37,172 nucleotides of DNA from Gemmatimonadota bacterium. GTDB lineage: Bacteria; Gemmatimonadota; Gemmatimonadetes; Palauibacterales; Palauibacteraceae. The stretch spans positions 1 through 37,172 of the forward strand of contig JAJDUL010000072.1 of assembly GCA_022826685.1 (NCBI GenBank), given 5' to 3'. The notes under the pieces are model-generated. The model was not told the DNA's origin, did not search any database, and saw only the letters and a program-made list of their open reading frames with translations. Position numbers and translations under genes: made by a program. Of the stretch, positions 25,931 through 35,198 are shown piece by piece (position 1 is the stretch's first letter; each line of letters begins with the position of its first letter).

Positions 25931-26749
25931 TCAGCTTCCGCCGAGAGCGATGGAGCCCGCGACGACGCGGCGCAGGGCACCCCCGCGCGGCCGCAGCAGG
26001 AGGGCGCCGTCCGGGGCGATCCCCGCCGCGAGTCCGATGGCGGGTTCACGGTCCGAGAGCCGGTGCTCGACCCAGCGGTTCTTCAGCCAGTCGAGGCGGT
26101 CGAGTTCATCGAGCGACGCCGCATCGAGGGAAGTCGGCACGCGCGGGAGCCGGCGTTCGAGTCCCGCCACCACCGCATCCGCGACGTCGACGAGACGCGC
26201 CGGACCCACGCAGTCTTCAAGGGCCACCGCTCCGTCCAGGTCGTCCGGCAGCCGGCCGGCCGCGACGTTGATGCCGACGCCGACGATGAGGAACACGTCC
26301 TTGTCGCCGTCCCGCGCCGTCTCGGCCAGGATGCCGCCGAGCTTCCGCTCTCGCGCCATGAGGTCGTTGGGCCACTTCACGGCCGAACCGAGGCCGGGGA
26401 AGCGGCGGTTGAGTTCACGCGCGAGATCGACGCCGGCCACGACCGTCAGGAGCGGCGGCACCGTGACCGCACGCGGCCTGAAAACCATGCTCAGATAGAG
26501 GCCGGCTCCCGCCGGAGACTCCCAGCTGCGGCCCGCCCTTCCCCGCCCGGCCGTCTGCTCGTCGCAGAGCACGATCGTTCCCGACGGCGCCCCGGCTTCC
26601 GCGAGTTCGCGGGCGAGATCGTTCGTCGAAGGGATGCGGTCGAAGGCGAAGACCGATTCCCGGCTCCAGTGCTCGCGCAGCGCGGCGACGGACTCCCCGG
26701 CCCAGCCCTTTGCCTCTTCTGCGAGCATCGTCGCTCCGACGTCAGTCAT
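25931..26749 (-). CDS. birA: Biotin--[acetyl-CoA-carboxylase] ligase
   Basis: Attaches biotin to the carrier domain of acetyl-CoA carboxylase, about 272 residues. Seen: STN at 41-43, GRGRAGR at 68-74 (biotinyl-AMP loop), KWPNDL at 125-130, and the LGGIL and VGVGINV strands. There is no N-terminal helix-turn-helix, so this is a monofunctional ligase and not a repressor of the E. coli type. An internal ATG seven codons on is an alternative start. It follows uppP by seven bases. Confidence 0.94.
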   Translation of the reverse strand: MTDVGATMLAEEAKGWAGESVAALREHWSRESVFAFDRIPSTNDLARELAEAGAPSGTIVLCDEQTAGRGRAGRSWESPAGAGLYLSMVFRPRAVTVPPLLTVVAGVDLARELNRRFPGLGSAVKWPNDLMARERKLGGILAETARDGDKDVFLIVGVGINVAAGRLPDDLDGAVALEDCVGPARLVDVADAVVAGLERRLPRVPTSLDAASLDELDRLDWLKNRWVEHRLSDREPAIGLAAGIAPDGALLLRPRGGALRRVVAGSIALGGS

Positions 26750-26756
26750 TCAACGG

Positions 26757-27557
26757 TCATCCGCGAAGCGCCGGCCAGATCGCGGCTGCGGCCAGGTATC
26801 CCCCGCCGACGAGCCAGCAGTACCAGGCGAAGCGGTGGAATACACGCCGCTCGAGCATCCGCAGGAAGATACGTATGGCAAGGACCCCTGACAGGGCCGA
26901 AGCCGCGAAGGCGAGCCCGAGGGGCAGCACCCCGACCGCGAGTCCGGCCTCCCCGAGATTCGGCGCCTGGAGCACGGCCGCCCCTCCGATCGCCGGGATG
27001 GAAAGGAGGAAGGAGAACTCGGCCGCGCGGCGGGGTTCGACCCCGGCGGCGGTCGCCGCGGCCACCGTGCTCCCCGAACGCGAGATGCCGGGCAGGATCG
27101 CGACCGCCTGCGCGAGGCCGATCGCCAGCGCCCCGCCGGTCGTCGGCCGCGCGCGCGTGCTCCGGCGGGAGAGGCGCCGGATCGACCACACGAAGGCGCC
27201 GGTGACCAGCAGCATCGACGCCGCGAGCACGGGCCGCTCGAATGTCGGCTCCAGCGTGCTCCGCAGGCCGACCCCGACGGCGGCGGCGGGGAGGGTGGCC
27301 GCGGCGAGGAGTCCGACATCCCCGATGCTCCGGCGGTCCCCCGAGCACACCCCCTGAATCAGCTCCGCGAGGCGTAGGCGATAGACCCAGCACACGGCGC
27401 ACAACGTCGCGACGTGCACCGTGACCTCGAACACGACGCCGGGGAGTTCGATCCCGAAGAGCGCCTGCCCGAGAACGAGATGCCCGGAACTCGACACGGG
27501 CAGGAATTCGGTGAGGCCCTGGACGACGCCGAGAACGAGGGCTTCGAACGGGTTCAC
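26757..27557 (-). CDS. uppP: Undecaprenyl-diphosphatase (BacA family)
   Basis: Integral membrane phosphatase that recycles undecaprenyl-PP for peptidoglycan synthesis, 266 residues. Seen: EFLPVSSSGHL at 17-27, the (E/Q)-rich active-site motif, and the second motif PGISRSGSTVAAA, plus about eight hydrophobic segments. The GTG start overlaps the bshA stop (GTGA). Functionally it links to ispA, which makes the prenyl precursor pool. Confidence 0.96.
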   Translation of the reverse strand: MNPFEALVLGVVQGLTEFLPVSSSGHLVLGQALFGIELPGVVFEVTVHVATLCAVCWVYRLRLAELIQGVCSGDRRSIGDVGLLAAATLPAAAVGVGLRSTLEPTFERPVLAASMLLVTGAFVWSIRRLSRRSTRARPTTGGALAIGLAQAVAILPGISRSGSTVAAATAAGVEPRRAAEFSFLLSIPAIGGAAVLQAPNLGEAGLAVGVLPLGLAFAASALSGVLAIRIFLRMLERRVFHRFAWYCWLVGGGYLAAAAIWPALRG

Positions 27558-28708
27558 GCCGTCCGGACCCCGGACTCATCCCCCTCCGCGAGGACGCGAC
27601 GGTAGAGCGACTCGTAGAGTGGGATGATGCGGTCGATCGTGAATCGCTCGAGGGCTCGATCCCGCGACGCGCGAGAGAACGCGTCCCAGCGCGCCTCATC
27701 TCTCAGCAGCGAGATCGCCGATGCCGCCATGTCGTCGACCGCTCCGACCGGATGGAGGTAGCCGGTCACGTCGTGCTCCACGACCTCGTCGAGGCCTGTT
27801 CCGGACGATCCGACCACGGGAACGCCGGACGCCTGGGCCTCCAGCGCCACGAGACCGAAGGACTCCTGCTCGCTCGGGAGCAGGAAGAGATCCGCGCTGG
27901 CGAGGAGTTCGGCGACGGAGTCGATCTTGCCGAGGAAGACGACGCGCCCCGCCATGCCCAGCTCCGCGGCGATCTCCGCCGCGCGCTGCCGCTCCGGACC
28001 GTCTCCCACGAGGATGAGGCGCGCCGGCACGGCGTCCTGGATCCGCGCGAACATCTCCATGAGGTCCGGGATCCGCTTGACCGCCCGAAAGTTCGAGATG
28101 TGCATCACGACCTTCTCTCCGGCCCGCGCGAGCTGGTGGCGGCCCCGGTAGCGCTCGCGGTCGTAGATCTTCGGATCGACGAAGTTCGGGATGACGTCGA
28201 TCGCGCAGCGGCTGCAGTCGAAGTCGCGGTGCGTCCGCTCGCGGAGCCAGTCGGAGACGGCGGTGATCCGGTCGGACTTCTCGATCGAGAATCGGGTGAT
28301 CGACCAGTAGGACGGGTCCTGGCCCACGAGCGTGATGTCCGTGCCGTGCAGCGTCGTGACGAGCTTCACGTCGCGGCCTCCGTCCCGGAGCATGTCGCGC
28401 GCGATCCATCCGGCCGTGGCGTGCGGGATCGCGTAGTGCACGTGGAGCAGATCGAGTTCCTCGCGCCGAGCCACCTCGTGCATCGTGACGGCGAGCGCGA
28501 GCGAGTAGGGGGGATACTCGAACAGCGGATAGCGATTGACTTCGACTTCGTGGAAGTAGACGCCATCGATGAAGTGGATGAGACGGAAGGGCTGCGCATA
28601 GGAGATGAAGTGGACCTCGTGCCCCCTGCGGGCGAGGCCGAGCCCCAGCTCGGTGGCGATCGCCCCGGAGCCCCCGTACGTCGGATAGCACGTGATCCCG
28701 ATCTTCAT
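27554..28708 (-). CDS. bshA: Bacillithiol synthesis glycosyltransferase BshA
   Basis: GT-B fold family 4 glycosyltransferase of 384 residues, expected to join GlcNAc to L-malate, the first bacillithiol step. Seen: the start MKIGITCYPTYGGSGAIATELG, typical of BshA, then HFISYAQPFRL, LLHVHYAIPHA, TTLHGTDITLVG, ISNFRAVKRIPDL and the donor-site motif LLPSEQESFGLVALEAQASGVPVVGS. Length matches the B. subtilis enzyme (about 377). The ATG was chosen on the N-terminal motif; a long Arg-rich extension would run through miaA. bshB and bshC are not in the window, so the pathway is inferred. Confidence 0.9.
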   Translation of the reverse strand: MKIGITCYPTYGGSGAIATELGLGLARRGHEVHFISYAQPFRLIHFIDGVYFHEVEVNRYPLFEYPPYSLALAVTMHEVARREELDLLHVHYAIPHATAGWIARDMLRDGGRDVKLVTTLHGTDITLVGQDPSYWSITRFSIEKSDRITAVSDWLRERTHRDFDCSRCAIDVIPNFVDPKIYDRERYRGRHQLARAGEKVVMHISNFRAVKRIPDLMEMFARIQDAVPARLILVGDGPERQRAAEIAAELGMAGRVVFLGKIDSVAELLASADLFLLPSEQESFGLVALEAQASGVPVVGSSGTGLDEVVEHDVTGYLHPVGAVDDMAASAISLLRDEARWDAFSRASRDRALERFTIDRIIPLYESLYRRVLAEGDESGVRTA

Positions 28709-28734
28709 CGTCCCGTCTTCATCCTGATTCACGT

Positions 28735-29664
28735 TCATCCTGATTCGCGCCAGTCGGTTGCGATGCGGCGCGCAAGTTGCCCCGGTGTCGTCGACTCGTC
28801 CAGCACCTCGAGCACGACGGCGTCCTCCGGGAGCTGATGCCGGAACCATGTCCGCTGCCGGCGCGCGTAGCGCCAGGTGGCCCTCGACACGCGCTCGATC
28901 GTCTCGTCGACGTCGGCCTCGCCCCGGACCAGCGCCGCGACGTCCGCGTAGCCCAGCGCGTCGAAGGCGCGCGATGCGTCGAGGCCTCGGGCCAGGAGAC
29001 CCCGGACCTCCTCCAGCCACGCACCACCCCGCACCAGGGCCTCGGCGCGGCGCGCGATCCGTTCGCGCAGGAGCGGCGCGGGCCACTCCAACACAAAGGT
29101 CGCGGTCCGCAGCGGTGGGCGCTCCGTCGGGGCCCGCGTCATCCAGTGCGTGAGTGGTTCCCCCGTCATGAGCGCGAGCTCCACCGTGCGCGCCGCCCGC
29201 TGTCGGTCCAGGGGGCGGTGTCGCGCCGCCAGCGCCGGATCGAGGCGGGCTGCCCAGCGTACGAGTTCCTCGCGTTCGAGCCGATCCAGCCAGGCGTGCA
29301 GCGCCGCGCGGCGCGCCGGATCGAGCGGAGGCTCCTCGAACATCGGGTGCGTGAGCGCACGCAGGAACAGCCCCGTCCCGCCGGCGAGGATGGGGACGCG
29401 CCCCCGGGTCCGGATCTCGGAGAGCCAGCGAGTCGCCAGACGTGCGAACCGACCCGCGCCGTAGCGTTCGTGCGGGTCGAGAAAGCCGACGCCGTGGTGC
29501 GGCGCAGCGGCAAGTTCGTCGGCGGAGGGCGCCGCGGTCCCGATCGCGAAGCCGCGGTACGCCTGGCGGCTGTCCATGGAGATGATCTCGCCATCCAGCA
29601 GGCGGGCGAGCTCGATGGCGACGGACGTCTTGCCCGAGGCGGTAGGCCCCGCGATGGCCGGCAC
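28735..29664 (-). CDS. miaA: tRNA dimethylallyltransferase
   Basis: Transfers a dimethylallyl group from DMAPP to A37 of tRNAs that read codons starting with U, 309 residues. Seen: P-loop GPTASGKT at 6-13, DSRQAY at about 32-37, LAGGTGLFLRAL, DRQRAARTVELAL, and the C-terminal DASRAFDALGYADV and TWRYARRQRTWFR. The GTG start is chosen because GGGGAG lies eight bases upstream and the P-loop must be near the N terminus. It is 26 bases past mutL, a common neighbour. Confidence 0.95.
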   Translation of the reverse strand: MPAIAGPTASGKTSVAIELARLLDGEIISMDSRQAYRGFAIGTAAPSADELAAAPHHGVGFLDPHERYGAGRFARLATRWLSEIRTRGRVPILAGGTGLFLRALTHPMFEEPPLDPARRAALHAWLDRLEREELVRWAARLDPALAARHRPLDRQRAARTVELALMTGEPLTHWMTRAPTERPPLRTATFVLEWPAPLLRERIARRAEALVRGGAWLEEVRGLLARGLDASRAFDALGYADVAALVRGEADVDETIERVSRATWRYARRQRTWFRHQLPEDAVVLEVLDESTTPGQLARRIATDWRESG

Positions 29665-29690
29665 GGGTGAACTCCCCACGGGCGCGGCAG

Positions 29691-31484
29691 CTACCCGCGG
29701 CCGAACCGCCGGTCGAGCTCCTCGACGCTCAGGCGCACGATCGTCGGGCGGCCATGGACATCGTGTCCGGGCAGCGGGGTCGCGAACAGCCGGTCGAAGA
29801 GCTCTCTCGCCTCTTCCGGGGAGATGGGCTCGCCCGCCTTGATCGCTCCCCTGCACGCCATGCTCATCGCGACACGCTCGTGCTGGTTGCGCGCGGCGTT
29901 CACGAGCGGGGAGCCCTCCGCCAGCTCCCGCACCATCTCGCGCAGACAGCGCTCGGCGTCGAACCGGGCGTGAGGCTGCGGGGCCGCCGTCAGGAGCCAG
30001 GTCCGCTCGCCGAACGGCTCCAGCTCGAAACCCTGCCGGGCGAGCAGTCCGGCGAGGTCCTCGAGCGCCTCGGCCTCCGGAGGCGAGAACTGCAGCGTGA
30101 CCGGAAAGAGGAGCGCCTGGGACGTGCCTCCGCCCGCTTCGAACCGCGCCATGATCTCCTCGTAGAGCACGCGTTCGTGCGCCGAGTGCTGGTCGACGAT
30201 GAGGAGCCCCTCGCGGGTCGCGGCCAGGATGTAACGGTCGTGGAGCTGCCACAGCTCCGGGCCGACGAACGGGGCCTCCGCCGCGGCCCCCTCGCCGCCC
30301 GCGCCGCCTTCGGCCCCCGACTCGGCCGGCCCGTCCGCGTCGTCCCGTCCGGAGACGAAGAGGGCGAACTGCGGCATCTCCGCGGGCGGCTCGCCGCGGG
30401 ACTTCGCGCCGCGGCCGGGGGACGGCGTTCGATGGCCCCGCTCCGGATCGGGCGCGTCGCCGGGGACTCCCACCGGTTTCGTCGAGTCGAGCCGCGCCAG
30501 AGCGGCGCGCACCGCACCGCCGACGGCCGTCTCCACGCTCTGGCGGTCGCGGAAACGTACCTCCGCCTTGGCCGGATGGACGTTGACATCCACGGATGCG
30601 GGCGGCGTCTCGATCTGCAGAAAGAGGCTCGGCCGAAGGCCCTCGACGACCGTCGTCCGGAAGGCCTCATCCACCAGCCGCAGGAGCGCGGGATCCCGGA
30701 AGGGACGTCCGTTCACGAAGGTGTAGCGGCGCCCTCCCCTCGCGCGCGCGGCGTCGGGCCGCTGAATGAAGCCCCGGACCCGCACGGGGCCGCCCTCGCC
30801 TTCCACGGGAATGAGCGTGGGGGCGAGGTCTCCCCAGAGCTGGCCGATCCGCCCGAGCCAGTCGCGCGCCGGGGTGAGATCCATGGAGGCGCGGCGATTC
30901 GACTCGAACCGGAAGCCGACGGCGGGGTTCGCGAGCGCGAGGAGCACGAGCGCTTCGCCCGCGGCCCGCGTCTCGGCGGCCGAACTCCTGAGGAACTTCG
31001 CGCGCGCCGGGAGGTCGTGGAACAGCGCGCGGACCGTCACCGTCGTGCCGCGTCGGCGCGGCACATCGTCGACGCTGCGGATGCGCCCGAAGTCGACCCG
31101 CGCCCGCACCCCCTCTTCCGGGCTCAGCGCCGTGTGCAGTTCGAACCGGCTCACCGCCGCGATGGAGGGCAGCGCCTCGCCGCGGAAGCCGAACGAGCGG
31201 ACGCTCCGCAGATCATCCACGCTCCGGATCTTGCTCGTCGCGTGCCGGTCCAGCGCGAGCACGGCGTCCTCGCGATTCATCCCGCTCCCGTCGTCCGAGA
31301 CCCGGATCTCGGTCTTCCCTCCGTTGCGGAGCGCGACCTCGATGCGCTTCGCCCCCGCGTCGACCGCGTTCTCGGCGAGTTCCTTCACGACGGAGGCGGG
31401 ACGCTCCACGACCTCGCCCGCCGCGATCTGGTTCGCGACATGGTCGGGCAGGATCCGCACGCCACCCGTCCCCGGCCGGTTCAT
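29691..31484 (-). CDS. mutL: DNA mismatch repair protein MutL
   Basis: Dimeric GHKL ATPase that links MutS to strand removal, 597 residues. Seen: ILPDHVANQIAAGEVVERP, catalytic Glu35 and Asn39 in KELAENAVDAGA, DDGSGM (64-69), FGFRGEAL, transducer domain NVHPAKAEVRF, then an acidic Gly/Ala/Glu linker (about 340-405) with QFALF (372-376) that resembles a sliding-clamp motif. The C domain has DQHSAHE (431-437), the endonuclease metal motif, and ACRGAIKA (543-550). The last motif reads DVHGRP and lacks the usual Cys of CPHGRP. ATG overlaps the tatD stop (ATGA). Confidence 0.97.
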   Translation of the reverse strand: MNRPGTGGVRILPDHVANQIAAGEVVERPASVVKELAENAVDAGAKRIEVALRNGGKTEIRVSDDGSGMNREDAVLALDRHATSKIRSVDDLRSVRSFGFRGEALPSIAAVSRFELHTALSPEEGVRARVDFGRIRSVDDVPRRRGTTVTVRALFHDLPARAKFLRSSAAETRAAGEALVLLALANPAVGFRFESNRRASMDLTPARDWLGRIGQLWGDLAPTLIPVEGEGGPVRVRGFIQRPDAARARGGRRYTFVNGRPFRDPALLRLVDEAFRTTVVEGLRPSLFLQIETPPASVDVNVHPAKAEVRFRDRQSVETAVGGAVRAALARLDSTKPVGVPGDAPDPERGHRTPSPGRGAKSRGEPPAEMPQFALFVSGRDDADGPAESGAEGGAGGEGAAAEAPFVGPELWQLHDRYILAATREGLLIVDQHSAHERVLYEEIMARFEAGGGTSQALLFPVTLQFSPPEAEALEDLAGLLARQGFELEPFGERTWLLTAAPQPHARFDAERCLREMVRELAEGSPLVNAARNQHERVAMSMACRGAIKAGEPISPEEARELFDRLFATPLPGHDVHGRPTIVRLSVEELDRRFGRG

Positions 31485-32266
31485 GCCGCCTCCCGCAGGC
31501 CGTAGAAGCGGCGGGCGTTCCCCGCCGTGAGCGCCGCGGCTTCCTCGAAGGACACGCCGCGCACCTCCGCCAGCCGCTCGCACGTGTGCGTGAGGTAGGC
31601 GGGTTCGTTTCGGCGGCCGCGGCGGGGGGCGGGCGCGAGGTAGGGGGCGTCCGTCTCGATGAGGAGCCGGTCGGCCGGCACCGCGCGGGCCCACTCGGCC
31701 AGCTCGGGGACGAACGTGATGAGGCCCGAAAAGGAGACGTACCAGTCCGCATCCAGAGCGGCGCGGAGGAGTGCTTCGCCTCCCGTGAAGCAGTGCAGCA
31801 CTCCCGTGGCGCCGTCGCCGTACTCCCTCACCCGCTCCGCCGTCTCGGCCTCCGCCGAGCGGGAGTGTACGACGATCGGCAGACCGAGCCGGGCCGCCAT
31901 CCGGAGGTGCGCCTCGAAGTTCTCCAACTGCGCCGGCCGGGCCGCACTGTCGTAATGGAAGTCCAGCCCCGTCTCCCCGATCGCGACGATCTCGGGGGCT
32001 TCTGCGATGCGCTCGACCTCGCGCATGAGAGAGGCCGAGGTCCGGTCCGCCGCGTGGGGATGGAGCCCGGCCGTCGCCCACAGTCCGGGTGTCCGCGCGG
32101 CCAGCGCCAGAGCTTCCTCCGCGTCCTCGGGATCCGAGGCGATCGTGACCATGCGGCTCACGCCCCGTGCGCGCGCCCGCTCCACCACCTCGTCGAGGTC
32201 GGGAGCGAAACGGGACGCGGTCAGATGAAGGTGCGAGTCAAAGAGCGTCGTACGGGCTCCGGCCAC
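31481..32266 (-). CDS. tatD: TatD-family metal-dependent DNase
   Basis: TIM-barrel metal hydrolase of 261 residues; family members act as 3'-5' DNases in repair or quality control. Seen: DSHLHL (His12, His14), GETGLDFHYD (Glu98), VVHSRSAEAETAERV (His134), GVLHCFTGG (His158) and IETDAPYLAP (Asp206), a full ligand set. GTG start six bases past the secF stop, with its GAGGG very close to the start codon. Cellular role is inferred from the family; the exact substrate is not shown. Confidence 0.94.
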   Translation of the reverse strand: MAGARTTLFDSHLHLTASRFAPDLDEVVERARARGVSRMVTIASDPEDAEEALALAARTPGLWATAGLHPHAADRTSASLMREVERIAEAPEIVAIGETGLDFHYDSAARPAQLENFEAHLRMAARLGLPIVVHSRSAEAETAERVREYGDGATGVLHCFTGGEALLRAALDADWYVSFSGLITFVPELAEWARAVPADRLLIETDAPYLAPAPRRGRRNEPAYLTHTCERLAEVRGVSFEEAAALTAGNARRFYGLREAA

Positions 32267-32272
32267 CCCTCG

Positions 32273-33205
32273 TCAGGCGCGGGCGGCGATTGCGGCGCGC
32301 TTGCGCGCCCGCTCGTGAATTTCGACGAGCACGGGAGACGCCACGAAGATGGAGGAATACGTCCCGACGAGCACCCCGATGATGAGCACGCCGGCGAAGG
32401 GCCGAATCACGGCGCCCCCGATGACGACCAGCGAAAGCAGCGCGATCAGCGTCGTGCCGCTGGTGAGGACCGTTCGGGGCAGCGTCTCGTTCAGGCTGCG
32501 GTTGAGCGTCACGTCGTACGCTTCCTTCCGCTTCTTCCTGAGATTCTCCCGCACGCGGTCGAAGACGACGATCGTGTCGTTGAGCGAATACCCGATGATC
32601 GTGAGGATCGCGGCGACGGTGGCGAGGTTGATCTCGATGTCGAACAGCGAGATGAACCCGAAGGTGATGAGCATGTCGTGCACGGTCGCGATGACGGCGG
32701 CCACGCCGAACCGCCACTCGAAGCGGAAGGCGAGGTAGATCAGCGTCAGGAGGAAGGAGAGGAGCACGGCGATAACGGCGGTGCGCTGGAACTCGTCGCC
32801 GACCTTCGCGCTCAGCGTATCACCGCGTGCGATCTCGAAGCTCGCGGCGGAGTACTGCGTCTCCAGGCTCGTCCTGATCTGGTCCCGGATCGCGTTCTGG
32901 TCCTCTTCCTCCCCGACGGGCACGCGCAGCAGAAAGTCGAAGGTCTCCGCTCCGACCGTCCGCAGCTGCTGAATCTGGACGCCCGTCGTGCCTCCGGCCG
33001 TCAGCGCGTCGCGGATCTGACCCACGTCGGTCGTCTCCGAGAACTGGACCTCGAGCAGCACGCCGCCGGTAAACTCGACCCCCGTCCGCAACCCGCCGCG
33101 GAAGACGATCGACAGGAGGCCGATCGTGATGATCGCGGCCGACGCGAAGTACGCCGGCCGGCGCATGGAAAGGAACTTGTAGTTCGCGTTCTGGAAGACC
33201 CTCAT
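32273..33205 (-). CDS. secF: Protein-export membrane protein SecF
   Basis: RND-type partner of SecD that uses the proton force to help preproteins finish crossing, 310 residues with six hydrophobic segments. Seen: GVEFTGGVLLEVQF at about 42-55 (family GIDFTGG), periplasmic domain, then FEWRFGVAAVIATVHDMLITFGF, GYSLNDTIVVFDRVREN and TSGTTLIALLSL. It is separate from SecD, 13 bases downstream of it. Confidence 0.97.
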   Translation of the reverse strand: MRVFQNANYKFLSMRRPAYFASAAIITIGLLSIVFRGGLRTGVEFTGGVLLEVQFSETTDVGQIRDALTAGGTTGVQIQQLRTVGAETFDFLLRVPVGEEEDQNAIRDQIRTSLETQYSAASFEIARGDTLSAKVGDEFQRTAVIAVLLSFLLTLIYLAFRFEWRFGVAAVIATVHDMLITFGFISLFDIEINLATVAAILTIIGYSLNDTIVVFDRVRENLRKKRKEAYDVTLNRSLNETLPRTVLTSGTTLIALLSLVVIGGAVIRPFAGVLIIGVLVGTYSSIFVASPVLVEIHERARKRAAIAARA

Positions 33206-33218
33206 GATGACTTCGTTC

Positions 33219-34940
33219 CTATATGCTCACGGACTCCCGGGAGCCGCGTCGGTTCAGGTACATGATGAAGAGCGTCCGCGTCACGTAGATCGCGGAGAAG
33301 AACGAGGCGAGGATCCCGATGCACAGCGTCACCGCGAAACCCCGCACCGCGCCGGTCCCGAACTGGAAGAGGATGATCCCGGTGATGAGCGTCGTGAGGT
33401 TCGCGTCCACGATCGCCGACAGCGCGTTGCCGAACCCCGCGTCCACCGCGGTGCGCGGCGTTTTCCCGGCCGCGAGTTCCTCTCGCACCCGTTCGAAGAT
33501 GAGGACGTTCGCGTCGACCGCCATCCCGATGGAGAGGATGAGACCCGCGATGCCCGGCAGGGTGAGCGTGGCGTCGAGGCCGGCCAGGCCGCCCAGCATG
33601 AAAATGACGTACGTGAGCAGCGCGCCGACGGCAAGTATTCCCGCCGCCCGGTAGTAGATCATCATGACGATGATCACGCCGACGATTCCGATGATGAAGG
33701 CGGTGCGCCCCTGCCGGATGGAGTCTTCGCCGAGCGAGGCGCTCACGTTGCGCTCCTCGACGACCTCGATCGGCATCGGCAGCGCGCCGGCCCGAAGAAC
33801 GAGCGCAAGCTCCTGCGCCTCCTGGAAGGACGCTCCCGGGGTGAGTTCGATCTGGGCGCGACGGCTCAGGACGCTGCGGATAACGGCGTAGCTCTGGACC
33901 CGGTCGTCGAGGACGATGGCCATGTTCTCGCCGATGTTGCGCGCCGTACCGCGCTCGAAGACCCGCGAGCCGCGCCGGGTCGTCTCGAAGGGAACGATCG
34001 GCTGGTTGAACGTCGGATCGCGGTTCGCGGGCCCCGCATCCTGAAGCATGTCGCCCGTGATCAACGGCTCCGCCTCCAGCACATAGAGCGGCACGTAGGA
34101 TCCCGCGCCCGCCCCGACCTGCTCCACGCCCCAGTGAAGCGTGACGCCCCTGGGGAGCGCGTCCCGGACGCCCTCGAGTTCGAGCCACGCCGCCGCCGTG
34201 GGCTGATCTTCCTGCGGGACGAGATATTCGCCGAGGATCCGTCCCTGTCCGAGAAGGGCCGAGAGCGGCCGAGCCGTGGCTTCGTCCGCCGCTTCAGCCG
34301 CGTCCCCCGTCTCCGCGTCGCCGCCCTCGGTCGCGAGGGAGTCGGCGGCCGGATCCTCTTCCACCGTTTCGTCGGCTTCTTCGGCCGGATCCTCCGCCGC
34401 AACGGAATCGGCGGCGCCGCCGAGGATGTCGCTGAGGTCGACTTCCGGCTCGGTCTCGAGCGCCGTGACCTGCAGGTTCTCGATCCCCACCTCGTTCACG
34501 ATCGCGCGGTCGATCCGCTCGAGCGCGTCCATGAATTCCTGACCGTCCGTGACGATCTTGAACTCCATGAACGCGGTCTCCGTGGCGATCCGCTTCGCCT
34601 GCTCCGGGTCGTCGACCCCCGCGAGTTCGATGATGATGCGGTTGCCCGAGCGCTGGATCGTCGGCTCGCGGACGCCGAACTCGTCGATCCGGTTCCGAAT
34701 CGTCGTGAGCGTGCGTTCGACCGCGTCGTCGAGATCCTGCCCGCTCAGGGCGCCCTCGGGGTCGTAGATCTCGACCGCGAGGTGCATCCCGCCCTGCAGG
34801 TCCAGTCCGAGCTTAAGAGGCCAGACCCGCTCGGACTCGCCCGTGACTTCGTCCACGATCGTCTCGGGCACCAGGGCGAAACCGCAAATAGCTACCAGAA
34901 CGGCGATCCAGATCAATCGCCATCGTACCGAACCGAACAT
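33219..34940 (-). CDS. secD: Protein-export membrane protein SecD
   Basis: Larger SecDF subunit, 573 residues. Seen: one N-terminal helix (about 8-25), LGLDLQGGMHLAVE (44-57), periplasmic P1 domain with TIRNRIDEFGVREPTIQRSGNRIIIEL, and five C-terminal helices with AFIIGIVGVIIVMMIYYRA, SIGMAVDANVLIFERVREEL and ANLTTLITGIILF. Odd: residues about 161-224 form a highly acidic Ala/Glu/Asp insert within the periplasmic part. The ATG follows no clear ribosome site. yajC is not adjacent; the next gene upstream is divergent. Confidence 0.97.
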   Translation of the reverse strand: MFGSVRWRLIWIAVLVAICGFALVPETIVDEVTGESERVWPLKLGLDLQGGMHLAVEIYDPEGALSGQDLDDAVERTLTTIRNRIDEFGVREPTIQRSGNRIIIELAGVDDPEQAKRIATETAFMEFKIVTDGQEFMDALERIDRAIVNEVGIENLQVTALETEPEVDLSDILGGAADSVAAEDPAEEADETVEEDPAADSLATEGGDAETGDAAEAADEATARPLSALLGQGRILGEYLVPQEDQPTAAAWLELEGVRDALPRGVTLHWGVEQVGAGAGSYVPLYVLEAEPLITGDMLQDAGPANRDPTFNQPIVPFETTRRGSRVFERGTARNIGENMAIVLDDRVQSYAVIRSVLSRRAQIELTPGASFQEAQELALVLRAGALPMPIEVVEERNVSASLGEDSIRQGRTAFIIGIVGVIIVMMIYYRAAGILAVGALLTYVIFMLGGLAGLDATLTLPGIAGLILSIGMAVDANVLIFERVREELAAGKTPRTAVDAGFGNALSAIVDANLTTLITGIILFQFGTGAVRGFAVTLCIGILASFFSAIYVTRTLFIMYLNRRGSRESVSI

Positions 34941-35198
34941 CTAGATTGTCACCGTTCTTCGTGGGTTTCGTGATCGCGGCCCGCGGCGGGGCCCGAGCGA
35001 CCCCGGCCGGGCCGGGCACCGTCGCTGCGACGTGGCAAAGGGACGCAAAGCTAGCCCAGCGGCCCGTGAGACGAAACTACGCGGCATCTCGCGCCGGATG
35101 GTACGTTCCTCCGCCGCGGTCCGCCATCTCGGGCGGCGCACCGCCCCCGCCCGCACGGGCGGGGCCTGAATCCGGGCCCGGAGCCGGCGAGGAAGTTC
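34941..35198. other. Divergent intergenic region between secD and the DASS transporter
   Basis: No gene is seen in these 258 bases. The stretch should hold the promoters of both flanking genes. Weak candidates only: on the minus strand TTTCGT, 17 bases, TAGCTT (around 35050-35080) for secD; on the plus strand TTGTCA near 34947 with CGTGAT 17 bases on. The 34980-35020 part is G+C-rich with several short inverted repeats. Confidence 0.35.
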
